A stretch of DNA of 64,000 nt. Origin: Mesorhizobium atlanticum. GTDB lineage: Bacteria > Pseudomonadota > Alphaproteobacteria > Rhizobiales > Rhizobiaceae. The notes beneath the pieces are model-generated. The model was not told the DNA's origin. It saw nothing but the letters and a program-made list of their open reading frames with translations, and made no database searches. Below are positions 17,381 to 26,112 of the stretch, piece by piece (position 1 is the first letter of the stretch; the number at the start of each line of letters is the position of its first letter). Where the stretch lies: NCBI RefSeq assembly GCF_003289965.1, contig NZ_QMBQ01000002.1, positions 186,001 through 250,000 of the forward strand. Direction: 5' to 3'. A program made the position numbers and the translations under genes.

Positions 17381-18300
17381 AGGAGCCGCAGCCGCTGGTC
17401 GATAAGCTGGAACAGCCGTTCGTCGTCGACCTCGGTGATAACGTGGCAGGTCGGCCGGTCCTTGCCGGCGCCGTTCTCGATAGGCGTCGCTCGTGTGCGG
17501 CCGTAGGTGCCGGCGGGATCGCAGTCGACCTCGATCGCCGCGTCGACGCCCTTGAACAGCGTCGGGTCGATCAGGAACGCGGTCACGCAAGGGTCATGCA
17601 GGCTGGCGTCGCCGCTGCCATAGTAGCGCATCATGGCGATAGCCGTCTTCATGATCGGGCTGCTGCCGCGCTCCAGCCGTTCGAACCTCTCCTGGGTCAG
17701 CGTCGCGTGGCGGGTGACGTCCAGCCCGAACATGGTGATCGGGATGTCGGATGACAGCACGACCTGCGCCGCGTGCGGATCGATCCAGATGTTGAATTCG
17801 GCATCTGTCGCGGTGTTGCCCGGGCTGAAAACGGCGCCACCCATCAACACGATGGCCTTGATCTTGCCGGCGATGGACGGTTCTTTAATCAGCGCCAGCG
17901 CGATGTTGGTCATCGGCCCGATCGGGCAAAGCGTGATCTGGCCGGGCTCGCGCAGCACCGTGTCGATGATGAAGTCGACGGCGTGCTGGCGCTCCGCCTC
18001 GTGGGTGGCATCGGCCACGCCGAGATCGCCAAGGCCGTCGAGGCCGTGCACAGAGGGCTCTCTCGGATGGCCCGGCAGGATAATCGGACGGCTGCAACCG
18101 GGATAGACCGGAATATCCTGACGACCGGCCATCGCGGTGATGCGCAACGCATTGCGCGTGGTCAACGGCAGCGAGACATTGCCGTTGACCGTCGTGATGC
18201 CGACGATCTCGATCTCGCCGGGCGAGGCAAACGCCAGTAGAAGCGCAATGGCGTCGTCCACGCCGGGGTCGCAATCGACGATGATTCTGCTCTTGGCCAT
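17377..18300 (-). CDS. Inosine-uridine preferring nucleoside hydrolase family protein
   Basis: This 307-residue enzyme hydrolyses N-glycosidic bonds of nucleosides to free base and ribose. It starts with the calcium-binding signature DCDPGVDDA at 9-17, and the later regions FNIWIDPHAA and HDPCVTAFLIDP are conserved in the family. ATG at 18300 was chosen so the protein begins MAKSRIIVDCD; earlier Mets lie within the preceding terminator. It follows an NMT1-type ABC transporter, separated by that terminator, which hints that the importer brings in a nucleoside or pyrimidine. Its TAG stop is within repeat copy E. Base specificity cannot be told. Confidence 0.9.
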   Translation of the reverse strand: MAKSRIIVDCDPGVDDAIALLLAFASPGEIEIVGITTVNGNVSLPLTTRNALRITAMAGRQDIPVYPGCSRPIILPGHPREPSVHGLDGLGDLGVADATHEAERQHAVDFIIDTVLREPGQITLCPIGPMTNIALALIKEPSIAGKIKAIVLMGGAVFSPGNTATDAEFNIWIDPHAAQVVLSSDIPITMFGLDVTRHATLTQERFERLERGSSPIMKTAIAMMRYYGSGDASLHDPCVTAFLIDPTLFKGVDAAIEVDCDPAGTYGRTRATPIENGAGKDRPTCHVITEVDDERLFQLIDQRLRLL

Positions 18301-18330
18301 GCCTGAAAAGTCCATTTTCTGTGTCGCGTT

Positions 18331-18358
18331 GAAAAAGGCCGCCACTGAGGGCGGCCTT
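18331..18358 (-). terminator. Rho-independent terminator after the NMT1-type binding protein
   Basis: On the minus strand AAGGCCGCC pairs with GGCGGCCTT across a 6-base loop and runs into TTTTTC. It lies 53 bases after the stop of the gene at 18411-19400 and just before the nucleoside hydrolase. Confidence 0.8.
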
Positions 18359-18410
18359 GTCGTGGTTCATGCGAAGCGCGCCGCCGGGCCGACGGGACGA
18401 AAACCGCTTT

Positions 18411-19400
18411 CTATTTCAGCAGTTCGTTGGTGTAGTATTTGGAACCAGGAAGGACCTCCTTGATCTGGTCGGTATCCTTGAGTGCCTGGGCGATCGGCAG
18501 CCAGTTCTTGTCTTCCTGCATCATGTAGCCGCTGTCGCCCTTCATCAGCGCCGCGGTCAGCTTCCAACCGGAGACGTTATAGGCAAGGCTGCCGCCCTCG
18601 GGGTAAGCCTTGGTGAACATCTCGGCCGCTTCCTCGGGATGTTCGGCCGCCCACTCGGTCGCCTTGATGGTGGCGCGCATCCACTTCTTGGCGACATCGC
18701 CATGAGCGGCCAGGTAGTCGGTGGAGGCGGTGTAGGTCCAGACCGGCACATCGGGCGCGCCGGCGGCCTTGCCGACCAGGGCGGTCGGGTCCTTCTTCAG
18801 GGTCTCCTGCACCTGCGGCACCAGATAGTTCTCGGTGTTGGTAGCGATGTCGATCTTGCCGGCGAGCAGCAGGTTGGTGTCTGAATCCTGCGCGATGATC
18901 AGCTTGACGTCGTCCTCGGTCAGCTTGGCGGCCTTGAGCACGAAAGGCATCATCGCCTTGGTCCAGGAGTCGGTGTAGATGGCGATAGACTTGCCCTTCA
19001 GATTGTCGAGCGACAGCGGCTCGTCCGGGCGGCCGAACAGGCCCCAATTGTTGCTCTTGGTGTAAAGGCCGACCGAGGTGATCGGAATGCCTTGCGCGGC
19101 GCCGAACACCACGTCGGTGGTGGCCTCGAAGCCGATCTCGGCCTGGCCGACCGCAAGCAGGCGCGCGGTGGTCTGCGAGTCCGGCGGGAAGATGACATCG
19201 ACCTTGATGCCTTCGGCTTCATAGAAGCCTTTCTGCTGGCCGACCAGCGTCGGGATCAGCTCGAAGTCGGCGCTGGGCCAGTCATAGACGAAGCGGACGG
19301 TGGTGAGGTCGGCGGCGCTGGCCGGAACCGCGCCGAAGGCCGTGGCAAGGGCAAGCAGGCCCGCGGTTGCCGAGAGCAATTTCGTATAGGTCATATGCAC
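18411..19400 (-). CDS. NMT1/ThiY-family ABC transporter substrate-binding protein
   Basis: This is a 329-residue secreted binding protein. A Sec signal peptide ends at PASAA near residue 30. The mature part begins LTTVRFVYDWPSADFEL, then GFYEAEGIKVDVIFPP and AVGQAEIGFEATTD, all typical of the NMT1/SsuA-like family that binds pyrimidine thiamine precursors, riboflavin, nitrate or sulfonates. The GTG at 19400 has AGGAGG six bases upstream; an ATG two codons later (19394) is an alternative. It is third in an operon behind an ATPase and a permease. With the nucleoside hydrolase next door, a pyrimidine- or nucleoside-like ligand is likely but unproven. Confidence 0.85.
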   Translation of the reverse strand: MHMTYTKLLSATAGLLALATAFGAVPASAADLTTVRFVYDWPSADFELIPTLVGQQKGFYEAEGIKVDVIFPPDSQTTARLLAVGQAEIGFEATTDVVFGAAQGIPITSVGLYTKSNNWGLFGRPDEPLSLDNLKGKSIAIYTDSWTKAMMPFVLKAAKLTEDDVKLIIAQDSDTNLLLAGKIDIATNTENYLVPQVQETLKKDPTALVGKAAGAPDVPVWTYTASTDYLAAHGDVAKKWMRATIKATEWAAEHPEEAAEMFTKAYPEGGSLAYNVSGWKLTAALMKGDSGYMMQEDKNWLPIAQALKDTDQIKEVLPGSKYYTNELLK

Positions 19401-19449
19401 TGAACTCCTCCTGTTGTCGTTGGTTGGCGTTTCGAGATTTCCTGGTTCG

Positions 19450-20265
19450 TCACGAAGCGGGTTGCGACGGTTTCCATTGCGCCCATGCGGGCGCGGTGGA
19501 GCGGGAGCGCCACGGCGTCATCAGCACCTCCAGCCCGAAGACGAGCAGGAAGGAGCCGACGCCGATGACGGTGAGCAGAAGCATGGCGGCGTAGACGCCG
19601 GCCGTGTTCATCTGCGCGTTGGCGGTGAGCAGATAGGTGCCGAGACCCTGCTTGGACGAAGCCGTCCATTCGCCGATCACCGCGCCGGTCACCGCATAGG
19701 TCGCGCCGATCTTGAGGCCGGAGAACAGCGGCCCGATGCAGGCGGGCAGCTTGACGATGGCGAAGGTGCGCAAACTCCCGCCGCCCATCAGGCGGGCGAG
19801 GTTGAGCATGTCGCGGTCGACCGAAGCCAGGCCGTCGAGCACGTTGACGACGACCGGGAAGAACACGATCCAGGCGACGATGATCAGCTTCGGCGTGATG
19901 CCGAAGCCGAAGATGATGACCAAGGGCGCCGCGATGGCGACGATAGGCACCGCCTGCGAGATGATCAGCGCCGGCATCACCAGGCGCTGGACGACACGGA
20001 TCTGGCCCATCGCCAAAGCGAGCAGGAAGCCGATGACGGCGCCGAGCAGGTAGCCGATCGCGGTTTCGTAAAGCGTCTGGCCAGTCAGCACCGAGAGCCG
20101 CGGCCAGTTGTCGAGGAGCGTCGAGAAGGCGAGCGCCGGCGGCGGGATGACATAGGGCGGCAGGCCGGTGGCCCAGACCAGCAATTGCCAGGCGACCAGG
20201 ATCAGCACCATGGCGACGACCCAGATCAGGAACGGCCCTGCCGCCGCGCCAAAGCGTGTGTTCAT
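19450..20265 (-). CDS. ABC transporter permease, SsuC/ThiX type
   Basis: This is a 271-residue inner-membrane permease of the BPD_transp_1 family with about six hydrophobic segments. The EAA-loop region reads LARLMGGGSLRTFAIVKLPA, which couples to the ATPase. It lies 19 bases downstream of the ATPase gene and 49 bases upstream of the binding protein, consistent with one operon. The closest families are those for thiamine precursors, riboflavin, taurine and alkanesulfonates; which one applies depends on the binding protein. Confidence 0.88.
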   Translation of the reverse strand: MNTRFGAAAGPFLIWVVAMVLILVAWQLLVWATGLPPYVIPPPALAFSTLLDNWPRLSVLTGQTLYETAIGYLLGAVIGFLLALAMGQIRVVQRLVMPALIISQAVPIVAIAAPLVIIFGFGITPKLIIVAWIVFFPVVVNVLDGLASVDRDMLNLARLMGGGSLRTFAIVKLPACIGPLFSGLKIGATYAVTGAVIGEWTASSKQGLGTYLLTANAQMNTAGVYAAMLLLTVIGVGSFLLVFGLEVLMTPWRSRSTAPAWAQWKPSQPAS

Positions 20266-20284
20266 TTGGGTGGCTCTTCCGCGC

Positions 20285-21076
20285 TTAGTGGTAGAGGTGC
20301 TGCATGATCTGACGCTTCAGGCCGACGAAGGTGTCGGTCGTCAGCACTTCCAGCGGCCGTGGCCGCGGCAGGTCGACGGTGAGGATGTCGGCGATGCGGC
20401 CCGGCCGCGGCGTCATCACCACGATGCGGTCGGCGAGATAGATCGCCTCGTCGACATCGTGGGTGACGAATAGGATGGTGCGCTTGAGGTCGCGCCAGAG
20501 CTGCAGCAGCCATTGCTGCATGCCGAGCCGCGTCTGCGCGTCGAGCGCGCCGAATGGCTCGTCGAGCAGCATCACCTGGCGTCCGGCGGCGATGGTGCGC
20601 ATCATGGCGACGCGCTGGCGCATGCCGCCCGACAGCGCGTGCGGATAGTGGTTGAGGAAATCGCCTAGGCCATAGCGGCTGGCGAGTTCGGCGGCTTCGT
20701 CGCGGTCCTTGGCGGTGGCGCCGCGCGTGAGGGAGGCGGCGAGCGTGATGTTGCCGAGCACCGTGCGCCAGGGCAGCATCAGGTCCTTCTGCAGCATGTA
20801 GCCGACCTGGCCGGGACGGTTGGAGACATCCTGGCCGTCGAGCACGATCTTGCCCGACGTCGCCTTGAGCAGGCCCGAGACGACGTTGAACAGCGTGCTC
20901 TTGCCGCAGCCCGAAGCGCCGAGGATGCAGACGAATTCGCCGTCGGCGATGTCGAGGCTGACATCCTTCAACGCGACAACCGAACCGAAACGGACGTTGA
21001 GGTCCCCGATGGACAATTTGGTGGAGGCGGATTGCATTGGCAAAGGCTCGCTGGGCGGCTGACGCGGATCCGGCAT
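20285..21076 (-). CDS. ABC transporter ATPase, SsuB/ThiZ type
   Basis: This 263-residue cytoplasmic ATPase has Walker A GASGCGKST, the signature LSGGMRQRVAMMR, Walker B VMLLDEPFGALD and the switch His in FVTHDVDEA. ATG at 21076 is preferred over the ATG at 21037 because AGAGGA lies eight bases upstream. It is the first gene of the leftward importer operon, whose promoter region holds the LacI-type operator at 21200-21211. Confidence 0.9.
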   Translation of the reverse strand: MPDPRQPPSEPLPMQSASTKLSIGDLNVRFGSVVALKDVSLDIADGEFVCILGASGCGKSTLFNVVSGLLKATSGKIVLDGQDVSNRPGQVGYMLQKDLMLPWRTVLGNITLAASLTRGATAKDRDEAAELASRYGLGDFLNHYPHALSGGMRQRVAMMRTIAAGRQVMLLDEPFGALDAQTRLGMQQWLLQLWRDLKRTILFVTHDVDEAIYLADRIVVMTPRPGRIADILTVDLPRPRPLEVLTTDTFVGLKRQIMQHLYH

Positions 21077-21199
21077 TCAGCGATCCTCTCGAAGCAGGCA
21101 GGCTCGAAAAGGCATAGGTCCTCCCCTCCGGCGCCGGGCAGGCCTGGCTGGGCATCGGCCAGGCTGCTCATTGCCAGAAACAACATTGAACTCACGTAA

Positions 21200-21211
21200 G
21201 TAAACGTTTAC
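21200..21211. promoter_or_regulatory. LacI-family operator
   Basis: GTAAACGTTTAC is a perfect 12-base palindrome with the central CG typical of LacI/GalR-family operators. It lies 124 bases upstream of the ABC ATPase start and about 150 bases upstream of the LacI gene, so the regulator probably controls both directions. Confidence 0.78.
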
Positions 21212-21361
21212 CTAGATGGTTTCAGGACCGCTGTCAAATCGGCGGCAAGGGCTGTGGATGGCGCGACCTTGTTTCTTGGAAACGCGATCCATGCTAGTCG
21301 CATGGCGATCTGCCGACAGGGGGCTGGCGACCGTTTGCTGTTCGTCGACATGCGAGGGAAT

Positions 21362-22357
21362 GTGGCAATCACGATCAAGGACATCGCCCGCCAGGCGGGG
21401 GTCTCGGCCGCAACGGTCTCAAAGGTGCTCAACCGAAAAGACCAGTTCATAAGCGAGGAGACCCGGGAGAAAATCTGGTCCCTCGCCAGGGAGCGCAACT
21501 ACACGCCCAACTCGATTGCCCGCTCGCTGGTCACGCGCAGTTCGCGCGTTATCGGCATCATCGTGCCGGACATCCTCAACGCCTATTTCACCGAGCTCGT
21601 CCGCGCCTGCGATGTCGCGGCGCGCGAGCGCGGCTATTCGACGATCCTGTGCAATTCCGACAGCGATCCCGAGAAGGAAGCGGCGCATCTCACCTTCCTT
21701 GCAAGCCATGGCGTCGACGGAATAGTGATGGCCGCGAGCGATCTGATCCCGGACGCCGGATTGCTGGAAAGGCTCCGGATTCCGCTGATCTCGATGGACC
21801 GCGAGATACCCGAGCTCGATTGTCTCGCCGCGCGCATCGATACGGATTATGAGACAGGAGCGTTCCTGTCGGCCAGCCATCTGATTGGGGCCGGACACAA
21901 GCGCATAGCCTTCGTCAGCGGCAATCCCTTAGCCTCGAACACCAAGATCCGGCGGGCGGGATATGAGCGGGCGCATCGCGAGGCCGGGCTGCCGATCGAT
22001 CCCGACCTGATCGAGTGCGGCGCGTTCAATCATCGCTTCGGGCTGATGGCCACCCGCACGCTGCTCGACCGCACCAGCTTTTCCGCCATGTGCTGCATGA
22101 GCGATATGCTGGCGATGGGCGCCACGGTCGCACTGCGCGAGCGGGGCTTGGGCGTCCCCGAGGATTGCGCGGTGATGGGCTTCGACAACATCTACATCGC
22201 GCCGCTTCTGGTCAGGCCGCTGTCGACGGTCGAACGGCGCATTTCGGAGGCCGGTCAACTGGCGGTGGATGCGCTGATCGATTTTCTCGATGATCCGACG
22301 CAGCCGCGCCGGATGGTGCTGATGGAGCCGACTGTGATCCTGCGGGAGACGACCTGA
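21362..22357 (+). CDS. LacI-family transcriptional regulator
   Basis: This is a 331-residue repressor-type regulator. The N-terminal helix-turn-helix reads VAITIKDIARQAGVSAATVSKVLN and is followed by the periplasmic-binding-like ligand domain (IGIIVPDILNAYFTELV, MGFDNIYIAPLL). GTG at 21362 was chosen because LacI proteins normally begin just before this HTH and GAGG sits upstream; an in-frame ATG at 21350 would add four residues. It is divergent from the NMT1-type importer operon with a perfect operator between, and is likely autoregulated. LacI-family ligands are often sugars or nucleosides, which would fit the nucleoside hydrolase. Confidence 0.9.
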   Translation: MAITIKDIARQAGVSAATVSKVLNRKDQFISEETREKIWSLARERNYTPNSIARSLVTRSSRVIGIIVPDILNAYFTELVRACDVAARERGYSTILCNSDSDPEKEAAHLTFLASHGVDGIVMAASDLIPDAGLLERLRIPLISMDREIPELDCLAARIDTDYETGAFLSASHLIGAGHKRIAFVSGNPLASNTKIRRAGYERAHREAGLPIDPDLIECGAFNHRFGLMATRTLLDRTSFSAMCCMSDMLAMGATVALRERGLGVPEDCAVMGFDNIYIAPLLVRPLSTVERRISEAGQLAVDALIDFLDDPTQPRRMVLMEPTVILRETT

Positions 22358-22380
22358 CGGCACCGGACGGCTGCTTGGCT

Positions 22381-23241
22381 CTATCCCTTGATCGCCGACC
22401 CCACGATCGAATCGACGAAGAAGCGCTGCAGGAAGACGAAGAGCACCAGCGGCGGCAGCACGGCGAGCGTGGCGCCGGCCATCACCAGGCCGGTGTTGAC
22501 GGCGCCGCGGTTGTAGCTGAGCAGCCGGCTGAGGCTGATGACGATCGGATAGGCGTCGGCATTGCCCTGCAACACGGTGAGCGGCCACAGATAGCTGTTC
22601 CAGTGATAGACGAAGGCGAAGAGCGCGAGCGCTGCGATCGCCGGCGCCACGCTCGGCGCCACGATCTTGTAGAGGATGAGCAGCTCGGAAGCGCCGTCCA
22701 TGCGCGCGGCGTCGATGAGGTCGTCGGGTACACCGGCGATGAACTGGCGCATCAGGAAGATGCCGAAGGCGTTGGCGAGGTTGGGCACGATGATGCCGGC
22801 CAGACTGGCGCTCAAGCCCAGCGACCCGACCATGCGGTAGAGCGGGATCAGCGTCACGATCGGCGGCAGGAACATGGTGGCGATCAGGACGGAAAACAAA
22901 AGCGAGCGGCCGGGGAAGGAATATTTGGCGAAGGCGTAGCCAGCCATCATGCTGGTGACCAGGATGCCGGCCGTGGTGACCGAGGCGATGATCAAAGAAT
23001 TCCACATTGACCTGCCGACATTGATGACACCGGCGACCTTCTCATAGGCCTCCAGGGTCGGTGTGCGCGGGATCCAGACCGGCGGCACCTGCATGGTCTC
23101 GGCCGGCGTCTTCAGGCTGGAGAGCACCATCCAGGCGAGCGGGAAGGCGGAGGCTACGGCGACCAGAAGCATTGCGGTCGCAAGCAGCGCCTTGCGGCCC
23201 GAAGGGCGCTTGCGGGCGAGCGATCGGGTTGATGCGCTCAT
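22381..23241 (-). CDS. Carbohydrate ABC transporter permease, MalG type
   Basis: This 286-residue inner-membrane permease has six predicted hydrophobic segments and the coupling motif IDAARMDGASELLILYKIV near residue 190. Its start overlaps the preceding permease by four bases (23238-23241). It ends convergent with the LacI gene, 24 bases away. With the MalF-type permease and the family 1 binding protein it forms a sugar importer; no ATPase gene occurs in this cluster, so a shared ATPase encoded elsewhere must serve it. Confidence 0.89.
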   Translation of the reverse strand: MSASTRSLARKRPSGRKALLATAMLLVAVASAFPLAWMVLSSLKTPAETMQVPPVWIPRTPTLEAYEKVAGVINVGRSMWNSLIIASVTTAGILVTSMMAGYAFAKYSFPGRSLLFSVLIATMFLPPIVTLIPLYRMVGSLGLSASLAGIIVPNLANAFGIFLMRQFIAGVPDDLIDAARMDGASELLILYKIVAPSVAPAIAALALFAFVYHWNSYLWPLTVLQGNADAYPIVISLSRLLSYNRGAVNTGLVMAGATLAVLPPLVLFVFLQRFFVDSIVGSAIKG

Positions 23242-24128
23242 TCGCCGTCCTTGCGGTTGACAAGTGAGAACAGCGCCGAAACGCAGACGATCAGCGACAG
23301 CATCAGCATCACCGCCATGGCGGAGCCCAGCCCACCCTGCGCGCGTTCGATGCCGACGCGGCGGACATGGTAGGTGAGCACGTTGGTCGAGCCGACCGGT
23401 CCGCCTTGCGTGATCAGCGCCACCGGCTCGAACACCTGCACGGCGTTGATGATGGCGATGACGGCGCTGAAGAGAAGCGTGCGGCGCAGCAGGGGCAGCG
23501 TGATGAAGCGGAACTGCTCGCGGCCGTTGGCGCCGTCCAGCGTCGCCGCCTCATAAAGACTGCCGGGGATCTGCGTCAGCCCGGCGATGGCGAGCACGGT
23601 GAAATAGCCGACCTGCTGCCAGACATTGAGCAACACGATCGAAACCAGCGCCGAACGTGGCGAGGAGAGCCAGGGCTGCGGGCCGACGCCGATCAGGCCG
23701 AGCAGCTGGTTGAGCGGGCCCTCGCTCGGCGAGTAGAGCTTCGACCAGACCAGCGCGACGGCGATCATCGGCACCATGTAGGTCGAAAACAGCACGGTGC
23801 GCAGCGCCGTGCCGCCGGCGACCTCGCGCTGATAGACCAGCAGCCCAAAGACCACCGACAGCGGCAGGATGAGGGCGACCGACAGCGCGGTGTAGATCGC
23901 GGTGTTGAGGAGCGCGGTCTTGAAGTCACGGCCGACCGAGGTGGGGCCGAAGATCTCGTTGAAATTGCCGAAGCCGACGAAGCTCGCCTCGGAAAAGGGT
24001 GTCTGCGTCGACCAGTCCTGGAAGGACAGCCAGATGGTGAGCAGCATCGGCAGCAGCACGAACACGCCGATCAATGTCACGGCGGGCGCAAGCATGATGC
24101 CCGCCGAGGCACGAAAAGCTTTGGCCAT
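23238..24128 (-). CDS. Carbohydrate ABC transporter permease, MalF type
   Basis: This is a 296-residue permease with six hydrophobic segments. EAATLDGANGREQFRFITLP is the EAA coupling loop. It lies 28 bases downstream of the binding protein gene and overlaps the MalG-type gene at its end, so it is the middle member of a three-gene operon. The substrate is probably an amino sugar or oligosaccharide given the divergent ROK-GntR-SIS genes. Confidence 0.89.
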   Translation of the reverse strand: MAKAFRASAGIMLAPAVTLIGVFVLLPMLLTIWLSFQDWSTQTPFSEASFVGFGNFNEIFGPTSVGRDFKTALLNTAIYTALSVALILPLSVVFGLLVYQREVAGGTALRTVLFSTYMVPMIAVALVWSKLYSPSEGPLNQLLGLIGVGPQPWLSSPRSALVSIVLLNVWQQVGYFTVLAIAGLTQIPGSLYEAATLDGANGREQFRFITLPLLRRTLLFSAVIAIINAVQVFEPVALITQGGPVGSTNVLTYHVRRVGIERAQGGLGSAMAVMLMLSLIVCVSALFSLVNRKDGE

Positions 24129-24156
24129 TCACCTGCTTCCGGTCAGCGACCCGAAC

Positions 24157-25449
24157 TTACTTGGCGGCGCGCTCCAGGATCGAGGTGGCATCGGCCTGAG
24201 CGTTCGCCTGCGCATCCTTGGCCGAGACCTGGCCATACTGCAACGCCTCGAGGGTCTGCTGCAGGGATTCCGAGAATTCCTGGCCGCCGAGCACGACGGG
24301 GAAGGGCCGCGCATCGGCGAGCACGGAGACGTAGCCGGAGAGGAACTCCGAGCCGAGCTTGTCCTTGTGCGCCTCGATGTCGGAAGTGCGTGACGGCAGG
24401 ATGCCCATCGACATCAAGATGTCGGACATGGCCGAGGCGCCGTTCTTGCCGGATTTCGGGCTGTTCAGCCAGGCGAGGAATTGCCAGGCCGCCTTCTGCT
24501 CGGCCTCGCCCGCCTTGGCGTTGACGACGGTCATCCAGGAGTAGGAGATAGAATGCGGCTTGTCGCCGCTCGGGCCGACCGGGATCGGCGCGGTGGCGAT
24601 GTTGGCGAACTTGTCGCCCATTCCGGTCTTCAGCGCGCTTTCCCACCAATTGGCCATGATGATCATGCCGGTCTTGCCGGAGACGAAATTGTCGAGGAAC
24701 GGACCGGTTGTGTTGGCGTCGGCCGTCGCCATCGCGGGATTGCTCGCGCCGGACTTTATCAAGTCTTCGTAGAGCGCGAAGGTCTCGCCGGCCTGGGGAC
24801 TGTCCAGCGCCGGCTTGCCATCCTTGACCAGGTTGCCACCATTGGAGACGAGGAGCGACGCGAAAGGATGGACCACGCCCGCCGCCCATGAGTTGATCAT
24901 GCCGAAGCCCTGCTGGCCCTTGTCCTTGTCGGTCAGCTTGGCGGCGGCATCCTTGAATTCGGCCCATGTCTTGGGCGGGGCGGCAATGCCTGCCGCTTTG
25001 AACAGTTCCTTGTTGTAGTTCAGCGCGTAGACGTCGATCTCGTTCGGGATGCCGTAAAGCGTGCCGCCGACAGAAGCAGCGCTGACGACGCCGGCCGGCC
25101 AGGCGCTCTTCACCTCACTGGCAACTGCATCGGGGGCAGGGGCGACGAGCTTGTCCTTGGCCAGCTCCGGCAGCCACAGATCGTAGATGCCGCCGATCGT
25201 CGGGCCGTCGGAGGAGCCGCCCTGCGAGCGCAGCGTGGTCAAGAGATCGCCGAAAGGAACCGCGCGCACGGTGACGGCGACATCGGGATTCTGCTTGGAA
25301 AAATCCTTGGCCGCCGCCTCGAGCAGCGCCACCGTTTCCGGCGACCAATGCGTCAGGTAGGAGATGTTGACCGATTGCGCCCATCCGGTCGCGGGCAGCG
25401 CAACGAGCCCCGCGGCGAGAGCCAGCTTCGAGATCCAGGCAAGCGACAT
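24157..25449 (-). CDS. Extracellular solute-binding protein family 1 (sugar)
   Basis: This is a 430-residue periplasmic binding protein. The signal peptide MSLAWISKLALAAGLVALPATGWAQ is about 25 residues. Mature VNISYLTHWSPETVALLEAA and DVAVTVRAVPFGDLLTTL are typical of the MalE-like family 1. ATG at 25449 was chosen because GGAGG lies at good spacing; ATG 25455 sits directly on that ribosome site. It heads a three-gene importer operon and is divergent from the deacetylase remnant, ROK and GntR genes. Confidence 0.89.
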   Translation of the reverse strand: MSLAWISKLALAAGLVALPATGWAQSVNISYLTHWSPETVALLEAAAKDFSKQNPDVAVTVRAVPFGDLLTTLRSQGGSSDGPTIGGIYDLWLPELAKDKLVAPAPDAVASEVKSAWPAGVVSAASVGGTLYGIPNEIDVYALNYNKELFKAAGIAAPPKTWAEFKDAAAKLTDKDKGQQGFGMINSWAAGVVHPFASLLVSNGGNLVKDGKPALDSPQAGETFALYEDLIKSGASNPAMATADANTTGPFLDNFVSGKTGMIIMANWWESALKTGMGDKFANIATAPIPVGPSGDKPHSISYSWMTVVNAKAGEAEQKAAWQFLAWLNSPKSGKNGASAMSDILMSMGILPSRTSDIEAHKDKLGSEFLSGYVSVLADARPFPVVLGGQEFSESLQQTLEALQYGQVSAKDAQANAQADATSILERAAK

Positions 25450-25774
25450 CGGCATCCTCCACACAAGCCACAACAAGAGCCATGACGTTATGACAAGTTT
25501 GAGCAAAGGCGCAAGCCCCTTACGTGCCACCGTTCGACAGCGTTTTGTAAGCCAAAAATCCTCCGGGGCAGCAATTCAGTAAAATTATCATTATAAATCA
25601 ATATATTATCTTTCGCCTTTCTATCAGGTTAGCTACCTGCGTGAAACAGTCCATGACGCTCAGGCACTTGTGGCTGGCATCATGTCGTTATAATGATTTT
25701 TCCGGAAAGTGAATGACCCTTTGCGGCCTCGCGCCGCATGAATGCCTCACGACCGAAAAATGGGAGGACCGGCA
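25450..25774. promoter_or_regulatory. Divergent promoter region with two candidate operator sites
   Basis: This 325-base region has an AT-rich core near 25575-25700. Two similar sequences, CATGACGTTATGAC at 25481-25494 and CATGTCGTTATAAT at 25681-25694, begin exactly 200 bases apart. The second lies inside ATCAT-N9-ATGAT (25679-25697). They are candidate sites for the GntR regulator encoded at 26978, one near each divergent gene. No coding sequence was recognised in the region. Confidence 0.35.
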
Positions 25775-26112
25775 ATGAGCATGCTTTCAATCCATAGGCG
25801 CGCCGCGCTCGGCATGATACGTCGCAGCTCCTGCTGTTCGGCGAGAACTGGGAGGACGACGAGGGTTTTCGGCCTGAGCATCTCGTCGGTGTCAGCGCCG
25901 GTTTCGACGCCTGGCACGAGGCGGTGATGGAATATGAGCTGGCGCGGGGCTTAAGCAGCTTCCCCTATGTCGACTACTACAGCGCTCTCTACCGGCTGCG
26001 CGGCTGCCTGCGCGGTACGCGCCATGCGCAAGCCTTCGCGGCGGCCTCGCATTCCTGGAATGCCGGCAGCGGATTGTTCGCGCCGCCCGCCGATCGGAGC
26101 CGCGAGACATGA
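25775..26112 (+). pseudogene. Remnant of a PIG-L-type deacetylase gene (probable)
   Basis: A start with a strong GGGAGGA site at 25775 runs for about 15 codons (MSMLSIHRRAALG) and then leaves the conserved frame. From about 25801 another frame reads LLLFGENWEDDEGFRPEHLV, then VSAGFDAWHEAVMEY and LRGTRHAQAF, ending at 26112 as ATGA with the next gene. This resembles the C-terminal third of PIG-L/LmbE deacetylases, whose conserved end is a VDVS...A...G...YAEAF-like pattern. The metal-binding N-terminus (AHPDDE-type) is absent, so an internal deletion with a frameshift is inferred. Coupling to the ROK gene suggests it was once functional in this operon. The family name is a judgement from pattern. 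Confidence 0.5.
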
